Under the pieces are notes generated by a model. The model saw only the letters and a program-made list of their open reading frames with translations. It was not told the origin of the DNA and made no database searches. From positions 1 through 11,579 of the forward strand of contig JBBSEZ010000323.1 of assembly GCA_038239195.1 (NCBI GenBank): DNA of 11,579 bases. Reading direction: 5' to 3'. The position numbers and the translations under genes were made by a program. Source of the DNA: JBBSEZ01 sp038239195. GTDB lineage: Bacteria; Planctomycetota; Planctomycetia; Gemmatales; Gemmataceae. Positions 6,819 through 11,579 of the stretch are shown here, one piece after another (the first letter of the stretch is position 1; the number at the start of each line of letters is the position of its first letter).

Positions 6819-8102
6819 ATGACCATCACCGCGCCCGAACGCCCCCCCGCCGTCCGCCTCATGCGCAACCTCGGCCTGGAGCCCGACCCCTGGCAGATCG
6901 AGGTGCTGGAGGCGGGCCACCCGCGCCTGTTGCTCAACTGCTGTCGCCAGGCGGGCAAATCGACCGCCGTGGCGATGCTCGGCCTGGCCGAGGCCGTGTT
7001 CATCCCGTTCACCAAGGTGCTGCTCGTCTCGCGCACCCACCGCCAGTCGGCGGAGCTGTTCCGCATCGTCACCGAGTTCTACCGACGCATGGGCGCCCCG
7101 CTGCGCCAGCGGCAGACGGCGGAGGAGTTGCTCCTGACCAACTTCAGCCGCATCGTCTGCCTGCCCTGCAAGGAGGAAACCATCCGAGGCTACTCCCGCG
7201 TCACCCTGCTGGTGATCGACGAGGCCGCCCGCGTGCCCGACGACGTGTATCGCGCCGTTTGCCCCATGCTGGCAGTGTCCAACGGGCGGATGGTCTGCCT
7301 GTCCACGCCCTACGGCAAGCGCGGCTTCTTTCACGACTGCTGGGCCAACGGCGGGGACGACTGGGCGCGCATCGAGGTCCCCGCGGAGCGCATCGGCCGC
7401 ATCAAGCCGGAGTTCCTGGCCCGCGAGAAGCGGGCGATGGGCGAGTCGTACTACCGCCAGGAGTACGGTTGCTCGTTCGAGGCGCTGGAGGGCCTGGTCT
7501 ACCCCGACTTCGCCCGCTGCGTGGTGCCCGGCCCCGCGCCGCAGGGCGGCCGGCGCGTCGGCGGCATCGACTTCGGCTTCCGCAACCCGTTCGCCGCCGT
7601 GTGGGGAACGCTCGACCGCGACGGCGTGCTCTGGCTGACCGGCGAGCACTACGCCCGCCAGAGGCCGCTGAGCTACCACGCCGAGCGCCTGCCGCGCGAC
7701 GTGACGTGGTACGCCGACCCGTCGGGCGCCAACGAGCGCTGCGAACTGCGCTGCGCCGGCTTCGCGGTGCGCGAGGGCGACAACGCCTTGCGGCCGGGAA
7801 TCGCCGCCGTCAGCGCCCGGCTGGAGAACGGCACCCTGCGGGTGGTGGCGGGCTGCTGCCCCAACCTGCTCGCCGAGGCGGCGCTCTACCGCTACGCCGA
7901 CGGCCCCCAGGACCGCCACGCCGAAACGCCTGCCGACGAACACAACCACGCGCTGGGGGCGTTGCGCTACCTCATCAGCAAGCTCGACGCGCGCTGGATG
8001 GCCCGCCCGCGCCCCGCCGCGGGGCCGGGAGGGCCGCCCGAGCGGAAGCCGGCGCGCCCGTGGCTGCGTCTGGACAACGAGGCGCTGTGGCACACCTTCT
8101 AG
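6819..8102 (+). CDS. Phage-type terminase large subunit (TerL)
   Basis: TerL is the motor and nuclease that packages and cuts phage DNA. This 427-aa protein has the full layout. DPWQ (23-26) is the adenine-binding motif, CRQAGKST (42-49) is Walker A, LLVIDEAA (130-137) is Walker B with the catalytic Glu at 135, and STP (162-164) is the coupling motif. The RNase H-like nuclease follows with GGIDFGF (Asp251), WYADPSG (Asp300) and DEHNHALGALRY (Asp373), so all three metal-binding acids are present. The length is normal and no frameshift is visible. The ribosome binding site is weak. It follows the ATPase gene by 48 bases, probably in one operon. No small terminase, portal, capsid or tail gene accompanies it here. 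Confidence 0.9.
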   Translation: MTITAPERPPAVRLMRNLGLEPDPWQIEVLEAGHPRLLLNCCRQAGKSTAVAMLGLAEAVFIPFTKVLLVSRTHRQSAELFRIVTEFYRRMGAPLRQRQTAEELLLTNFSRIVCLPCKEETIRGYSRVTLLVIDEAARVPDDVYRAVCPMLAVSNGRMVCLSTPYGKRGFFHDCWANGGDDWARIEVPAERIGRIKPEFLAREKRAMGESYYRQEYGCSFEALEGLVYPDFARCVVPGPAPQGGRRVGGIDFGFRNPFAAVWGTLDRDGVLWLTGEHYARQRPLSYHAERLPRDVTWYADPSGANERCELRCAGFAVREGDNALRPGIAAVSARLENGTLRVVAGCCPNLLAEAALYRYADGPQDRHAETPADEHNHALGALRYLISKLDARWMARPRPAAGPGGPPERKPARPWLRLDNEALWHTF

Positions 8103-8163
8103 CCGCGCGCGGGGAGAAGGGATGGTTGTGCGCGGCAGCCGTGGCCGGGGCAAATCCTTCGAT

Positions 8164-8205
8164 GCCCCGGTGCAGCGCCTTCCCGGGACTGAGGCGCTGC
8201 GGGGC
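8164..8205 (+). terminator. Strong hairpin after the terminase gene
   Basis: GCAGCGCCT (8172-8180) pairs perfectly with AGGCGCTGC (8192-8200) over an 11-base loop. The stem continues, after a GGT bulge, through GCCCC (8164-8168) with GGGGC (8201-8205). A CTTTTTCTTTCC patch follows only some 20 bases later, so it is not a classical intrinsic terminator but may end or attenuate the ATPase-terminase transcript. Confidence 0.45.
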
Positions 8206-8395
8206 CCGGGCCACCCCTCGCTCGCCCTTTTTCTTTCCAGGCGTTCGCCAGGCGATGCGCCGAGTGACGGTGGGTGCGAGGTCGCGCTTCCGAGCCCATT
8301 TGGACTGCGGCGCTTTCAACGCCGCTTTCGCCCAGCCAACAACCCCACCCCACCGCCCAGGTACTTTGTCCTCACCTCCTTGTGAATGGGCCCTC

Positions 8396-8417
8396 GCGGA
8401 CAGTAGCTGCTGTCCGC
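8396..8417 (+). promoter_or_regulatory. Stem-loop upstream of the ParB-like gene
   Basis: GCGGACAG (8396-8403) and CTGTCCGC (8410-8417) form a perfect 8-bp stem around TAGCTG, 50 bases before the ATG at 8468. It may be an operator or a leader structure; no promoter boxes are clear. Confidence 0.35.
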
Positions 8418-8467
8418 CAAGGTTGCTTCTGTTCCTGTTCGTGCCCGCTTTTTCGGAAGGACCAGCC

Positions 8468-9031
8468 ATGTCGAACGCGATCCGCAACCGCATCAAGGGG
8501 CACCGCCGCGTCCGCGCCGGCGACCTGATGCCGCACGAGCTCAACTTCCGCAGCCACCCCGAACTTCAGCAGGCCGCGCTGCGGGCGATCTACGAGGAGG
8601 TCGGCTTCGCCCGCAGCCTCCTCGCCTACGAAATGCCCGACGGCCGGCTGAAGCTGATCGACGGCCACCTGCGCCGCGACGTTGACCCCGACATGGAGGT
8701 GGACGTGGAGGTGCTGGACGTCACCGAGGAGGAGGCCCGCGCCCTGCTGCTGAGCATCGATCCGCTGGCAGCGCTGGCGGAGACGCAGGGGCAGATCCAC
8801 GCCCGCCTGCTGGAGCTGACGCCGACCGCGTCGGACGAACTGCAAGCGGCGTGGGAGTCGGCCAGGGCGGCCGCGGAGGTGCTGGCGCAGGAGAAGGAGC
8901 GCTGGCCGGGCATCAAGGTTGTGCCCGAGCAGTGGCTGGTGCTGGTGACGTGCCGCGACGAGAAGCACCAGGTCGAGTTGCTGGGGCGCTTTCAGAGCGA
9001 GGGGCTGGCTTGTCGGGCGCTGTTGTCGTAG
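8468..9031 (+). CDS. ParB/sulfiredoxin-fold domain protein
   Basis: The 187-aa product has a ParB-type N-terminal domain. RAGDLMPHELNFRSHP (17-31) corresponds to the 'I.PNP.N.R..' start of the fold. LKLIDGHLRRD (61-71) takes the place of the catalytic/CTP-binding GHxRR box. VDVEVLDVTEEEARALLLSIDPLA follows, as in phage and element-borne ParB-like proteins. A helical segment (105-150) and a small C-terminal alpha/beta domain (QWLVLVTCRDEKHQ, GLACRALLS) end it. There is no KorB-like helix-turn-helix and no methyltransferase domain, so a chromosome-partitioning role is unlikely. The start is supported by GGAAGGA six bases upstream. It is the last of three same-strand genes with the ATPase and terminase. 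Confidence 0.8.
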   Translation: MSNAIRNRIKGHRRVRAGDLMPHELNFRSHPELQQAALRAIYEEVGFARSLLAYEMPDGRLKLIDGHLRRDVDPDMEVDVEVLDVTEEEARALLLSIDPLAALAETQGQIHARLLELTPTASDELQAAWESARAAAEVLAQEKERWPGIKVVPEQWLVLVTCRDEKHQVELLGRFQSEGLACRALLS

Positions 9032-9076
9032 GGAGGGAGCAAGATTTGGATTGCGGCGAGGCATGGTCGCACTTAC

Positions 9077-9174
9077 AGGCTCTCCGGAAAGCACGGCCGG
9101 GACGGCCGGGGCACAGCAGAAGAGACCTGTGCCACGGCCGTCCCGGCCGCGTCTGCCGCATTCCCGGAGAGCCT
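9077..9174. terminator. Long nested inverted repeat between convergent genes
   Basis: Three nested perfect stems share one axis: AGGCTCTCCGG (9077-9087) with 9164-9174, CGGCCGGGACGGCCG (9094-9108) with 9135-9149, and GGCACAG (9110-9116) with 9127-9133, around a 10-base loop. That gives 33 paired bases. It sits 45 bases after the ParB-like gene and 76 bases from the stop of the convergent SEC-C gene, as expected for a bidirectional transcription stop. It could also be a dispersed palindromic element. Confidence 0.6.
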
Positions 9175-9250
9175 CTTGTTTCTCGTCTTCGCCTCGCCCG
9201 CCACGGTGCGTCGCGCGGAGCCAACGCCCTCGAGGCCACCGGGCCGGAAA

Positions 9251-9682
9251 CTACGGCGGAGAGCTGTTCCGGGCGTTGTAATCGGCGACCGCAGCGTGCC
9301 ATGCCTGGAGGTCTTGCTCGGGAATCAGGTGCTGATTGTCCTCGGTGACGAGCAGGCCCGTTTGCTCGAAGGCATGGATGAGGGCCGGGCGGAGCCCGGC
9401 ACGCTTCATGGCCTCGACGAGCTGATGTTCCACCTGTTCCAGGGGAGGGGCATCGAAGAAGAGCAGGTCGTCGGGACCGGGACCGCGGCCGAAGCGCTGC
9501 CGGGACTGTTGCGCCTGCGCCTCCAGCAACGCCAGGTTCTCGGCCGAGATCGGCACCTCGCGGACGAGTTGGCTCTGGTCGTCCGCGACGTACTCGAAGC
9601 CCTTGCCCCAGCAGCAGTGTTTGTATTTTTTGCCGCTGGCGCAGGGGCAGGGGGCGTTGCGAGAAAGCTTGTGTCGTGCCAT
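9251..9682 (-). CDS. SEC-C zinc-motif protein
   Basis: The 143-aa product opens with a SEC-C motif, NAPCPCASGKKYKHCC (residues 9-24): a CxC-x8-CC zinc knuckle like that at the C-terminus of SecA, where it binds SecB and ribosomes. It also appears alone in many small proteins, usually near one end. The remainder is acidic and helical (LVREVPISAENLALLEAQA, LEQVEHQLVEAMKRAG) with no catalytic motif I recognise. It lies 84 bases downstream of the integrase stop on the same strand; no clear Shine-Dalgarno precedes ATG 9682. It could be a cargo gene or part of the host chromosome; no attC site is visible around it. Function unknown. Confidence 0.85.
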   Translation of the reverse strand: MARHKLSRNAPCPCASGKKYKHCCWGKGFEYVADDQSQLVREVPISAENLALLEAQAQQSRQRFGRGPGPDDLLFFDAPPLEQVEHQLVEAMKRAGLRPALIHAFEQTGLLVTEDNQHLIPEQDLQAWHAAVADYNARNSSPP

Positions 9683-9766
9683 GAGTTTCTCGACAGGGAA
9701 GAAAGGGCGAACGTCGATCTTTTCACGCCGCGCGATTCTACCCTGTCTGCTCTGGACCGCACCACC

Positions 9767-11167
9767 TCAGCCGGCGCCGGGACGAGCCGGGCCAGGCAGC
9801 GCGTCTGGCGCCCCGCCGAGTTGCCGCGTGGCCTCCAGCGCCGCCTGCACCTCGACAGGGGCCAGGTCGGCCAGGGCGTCGAGGGGGCTTGGCACGCCGG
9901 TCACGCCCTGCCGGGCCACGTGCGTGTAGATCATGGTGGTCTCCAGGCTTTCGTGGCCGAGCAGTTGCTGGACGGAACGGACGTCGATGCCGCGCTCCAC
10001 CAGGTGCGTCGCGAAGCTGTGGCGGAAGGTGTGGCAGTGGACGGCAGGGCTCAGGCCGGCGGCGCGCCCGGCCTGGGCAACCGCCCGCTGCACCGAAGCG
10101 GGGTAAAGGTGGTGCCGCCCCGGACGGCCCGTCCGCGGACAGGAGGAGAGTTGCCGCGACGCAAAGACGAACTGCCAACCGAGTTCCTGCGCCGCCCGCG
10201 GATACTTGCGGTCCAGCGCGTCCGGCAGGTCCACGCGAGCCACGCCGCGGGCCAGGTCGCGATCGTGCAGCCGCCGCCGCCACTCCAGTTGCCGCTCGAG
10301 GTCGGCCCGCACGGACCGGGGCAGCATGACCACGCGGTCCTTGTTGCCCTTGCCGCCGCGAACCACGATTTGCCCGCGCGCCAGAACGAGGTCCTTGACG
10401 CGGAGCTGGCAACACTCCAGCAGTCGCAAACCGCAGCCATACAGCAGCCGGGCCATCAAGCGGAAGGCGCCGTCGGCCCCTTCCACGCGCGCCAGGACCG
10501 CGGCCACGTCCGGGCGCGACAGGACCACGGGGAGCCGTTTTCCCCGTCGCGCCCGGACCGCGTCGAGGCGGCCCAGGTCGATCTCCAGCACCTGCTGGTA
10601 CAAAAACAACAGCGCATTGAGGGCCTGGTTTTGCGTGCTGGCCGAGACGTGTCCGTGGACGGCGAGATGGGTGAGGAACTGCTCCACCTCGGCGACACCC
10701 ATGTCGCGCGGGTGCCGTTTGTCGTGGAAGAGGATGAACCGGGTGATCCACCCGACGTAGCACTGCTCGGTGCGCCGGGCGTAGTGGCGGACGCGCAGGA
10801 CCTGGCGCACCTGGTCGAGCAGGCGGGGCGGCCGGGGCCACGGGAGCTCGCCGAGGTCGAGGTGCAGCACCTCCCGGTAGAGGAAGTCGAGGGCCTCGCG
10901 GCTGGCGGCGAGGGCGCGGAGTGGGTCTTTGTCCGTGCTGGCGACGTGCGTCAAGAACTGGCCCAGTTCGGTCAGGGCCAGTTCGCGCGGGTGGCGCATG
11001 CCGTGGAAGAGAATGAAGCGACGGCCCCAGTCGGCGAAGGCCGCAACCGTCGGTTCGGGGTGGCCGCGTTGCCGTGCCGCCTGGCGCAGCCGATCGAGCA
11101 GGCGCGGCGGGTCAGGCGAGCGAGGGGACATGGGGTCGGTCGGTTGGGGAGAGGCATCGCCGTTCAT
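9767..11167 (-). CDS. Integron-type tyrosine recombinase (IntI family) with a duplicated N-terminal domain
   Basis: This 466-aa recombinase has the full catalytic set: Arg248 (CGLRLLE), Lys in GGKGNKD (271-277), His379 and Arg382 (HTFRHSFATHL), His405 (LLGHESL) and Tyr414 (MIYTH). The insert VDLPDALDRKYPRAAQELGW (312-331) before FVFAS is the extra helix characteristic of integron integrases, which recombine attI with folded attC sites. RHHLYPASVQRAV and the closing GVPSPLDAL are also IntI-like. IntI proteins are usually about 320-350 aa; the excess is a second N-terminal core-binding domain. Residues 21-106 and 114-199 align without gaps at a 93-residue offset (PRLLD, RFILFH, RHPR, QFLTH, FLY). 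A perfect GGAGGTGA site precedes ATG 11167. Classical intI orientation would place attI and cassettes to the right. Confidence 0.92.
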   Translation of the reverse strand: MNGDASPQPTDPMSPRSPDPPRLLDRLRQAARQRGHPEPTVAAFADWGRRFILFHGMRHPRELALTELGQFLTHVASTDKDPLRALAASREALDFLYREVLHLDLGELPWPRPPRLLDQVRQVLRVRHYARRTEQCYVGWITRFILFHDKRHPRDMGVAEVEQFLTHLAVHGHVSASTQNQALNALLFLYQQVLEIDLGRLDAVRARRGKRLPVVLSRPDVAAVLARVEGADGAFRLMARLLYGCGLRLLECCQLRVKDLVLARGQIVVRGGKGNKDRVVMLPRSVRADLERQLEWRRRLHDRDLARGVARVDLPDALDRKYPRAAQELGWQFVFASRQLSSCPRTGRPGRHHLYPASVQRAVAQAGRAAGLSPAVHCHTFRHSFATHLVERGIDVRSVQQLLGHESLETTMIYTHVARQGVTGVPSPLDALADLAPVEVQAALEATRQLGGAPDALPGPARPGAG

Positions 11168-11211
11168 GGGTCACCTCCGAGCGCGAATGGGAAAGGCTGG
11201 ATAAGTTGACT

Positions 11212-11241
11212 AATGTACAGTTAAACGTTAGCAGGAGTCAA
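11212..11241 (-). promoter_or_regulatory. Promoter for the integrase gene
   Basis: Read on the minus strand, TTGACT (11241-11236) and TACATT (11217-11212) are 18 bases apart, a fair sigma-70 match 44 bases upstream of the integrase start. The spacer holds GTTAAAC (11220-11226 on the plus strand), which fits the GTTRRRY core-site consensus of integron recombination sites, although one heptamer alone is weak evidence. Confidence 0.45.
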
Positions 11242-11273
11242 GCGGAAAAAGTGCGGAAACGGCGCCGGGGTGC

Positions 11274-11302
11274 TTGACAGGGGAAGCGAGCGGTGGTCTA
11301 AT
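11274..11302 (+). promoter_or_regulatory. Near-consensus outward promoter (Pc-like)
   Basis: TTGACA (11274-11279) is a perfect -35 box and TCTAAT (11297-11302) a good -10 box with the ideal 17-base spacing. It points away from the integrase gene, the direction a cassette promoter (Pc) would take in a classical integron. It may instead drive an unrelated gene beyond the window. Confidence 0.55.
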
Positions 11303-11320
11303 GAGGGAGGAGTGATGAGG

Positions 11321-11401
11321 ATGCCATCGGGCCTTGAGTGCCCCGCGGACGGCGATATGCTGACCGGGGCGTGCTATGCTGACCGGAGCATGGTATGCTG
11401 A
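11321..11401 (+). CDS. Possible 26-aa leader peptide
   Basis: ATG 11321 follows GGGAGGAG (11305-11312) at eight bases and lies just downstream of the outward promoter. The frame reads MPSGLECPADGDMLTG and ends at TGA 11399-11401, inside the third 19-bp repeat. There is no similarity I recognise, and the frame is broken by the repeats, so it may be only a fortuitous reading frame behind a purine-rich stretch. Confidence 0.2.
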   Translation: MPSGLECPADGDMLTGACYADRSMVC

Positions 11402-11431
11402 CCGGGCCGTGCTATGCTGACGGGCCGGTCA
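11356..11431 (+). repeat. Four tandem 19-bp direct repeats
   Basis: Units begin at 11356, 11375, 11394 and 11413, each starting TATGCTGAC and mostly continuing CGG, then GC-rich; the period is exactly 19 bases. The last unit diverges (GACGGGCCGGTCA). Since 19 is not a multiple of three, a coding repeat is unlikely. They could be recombinase accessory sites of an attI, binding sites of another regulator, or the multiple terminal repeats typical of IS21-family ends. Confidence 0.85.
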
Positions 11432-11437
11432 GGCTAC

Positions 11438-11579
11438 TCACCAGTTCGGCCTTGGCGGTTTGACGTAACTCCAAAATGGTGCGTCACTTCCGTCTAGCGG
11501 TTGACCGCCTTGCTTGCGGCAGCTGATTCCGAGAGGTGTCCGGCGCCCCCTGAAGGCGCTGAGTTCACCCTGCGGGACG
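11438..11579 (-). CDS. Possible C-terminal end of a gene entering from the right (unidentified)
   Basis: One minus-strand frame is open from the window edge for 46 codons to TGA 11440-11438, including PLGISCRKQGGQPLDG and FWSYVKPPRPNW. Its third-position GC is visibly lower than that of the neighbouring genes, as would suit an insertion-sequence gene or non-coding DNA. I do not recognise the product. Confidence 0.2.
   Translation of the reverse strand, partial: VPQGELSAFRGRRTPLGISCRKQGGQPLDGSDAPFWSYVKPPRPNW

Larger units (their letters stand above)
8103..8467. other. 365-base gap between the terminase and ParB-like genes
   Basis: No credible gene is seen; the short open frames here lack start sites and coding bias. 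Its content is two hairpins (8164-8205 and 8396-8417), a short T-rich patch (8227-8235), and the ribosome binding site of the next gene at 8455-8461. Confidence 0.5.
11168..11579. other. Region upstream of the integrase, without a recognised gene
   Basis: These 412 bases hold the integrase promoter, an outward near-consensus promoter, a tiny possible reading frame, four 19-bp tandem repeats and a possible partial minus-strand reading frame. No sequence here matches an attC site with paired RYYYAAC and GTTRRRY boxes that I can identify. Confidence 0.5.

Noticed and set aside
9683..9766. GACAGGG / CCCTGTC pair between the integrase and SEC-C genes as a recombination site
   Set aside because: Seven-base arms with a loop of over 40 bases are expected by chance at this GC content, and no core-site heptamers accompany them.
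9176..11209. 677-codon plus-strand open frame opposite the integrase and SEC-C genes
   Set aside because: A GC-rich antisense shadow; the minus strand encodes complete families with intact catalytic motifs and good start sites.
11460..11508. Possible attC-like fold near the right edge (TGACG / CGTCA at 11461-11486 and GCGGT / ACCGC at 11497-11508)
   Set aside because: The stems are only five bases each and the paired RYYYAAC / GTTRRRY boxes required of an attC site are missing.

Overview
This is a high-GC bacterial window that most resembles a planctomycete of the Gemmata group. That guess rests on the TIGR02996 ('repeat-companion') domain, the overall gene style, and the RepA-like ATPase / terminase / ParB-like trio. 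No taxonomic marker such as rRNA is present, so the assignment is an inference.

The left part (1 to about 5290) looks like ordinary chromosome. A palindrome at the left edge and a good promoter precede a hypothetical gene, followed 29 bases later by mutL, whose product keeps the endonuclease motif of MutH-independent mismatch repair. Next come a small minus-strand protein joining TIGR02996 to a domain like the ribosomal protein L7/L12 C-terminus, a minus-strand cyclase-family hydrolase, and a divergent plus-strand metallophosphoesterase. Two of the intergenic spaces hold strong palindromes.

The right part (about 5300 to 11579) looks accessory. An iteron-like cluster of CCCTGCCAC repeats lies upstream of a RepA-like P-loop ATPase. 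It is followed on the same strand by a complete phage-type terminase large subunit and, after a 365-base gap with hairpins, a ParB/sulfiredoxin-fold protein. There are no capsid, portal, protease or tail genes. After a convergent gap with a 33-bp nested inverted repeat, two minus-strand genes follow: a SEC-C zinc-motif protein and a tyrosine recombinase of the integron integrase (IntI) family, whose N-terminal DNA-binding domain is duplicated in tandem. Upstream of that integrase are a divergent pair of promoter-like sequences and four 19-bp tandem direct repeats, followed by unidentified sequence to the window end.

Two features most merit follow-up. One is the double-N-domain integron-type integrase with its repeat- and promoter-rich upstream region, a candidate attI/Pc region. 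The other is the ATPase/terminase/ParB-like trio with iteron-like repeats, a candidate minimal mobile or packaging-parasite module. Both functional readings are inference; the motifs, repeats and gene order are read directly from the sequence.
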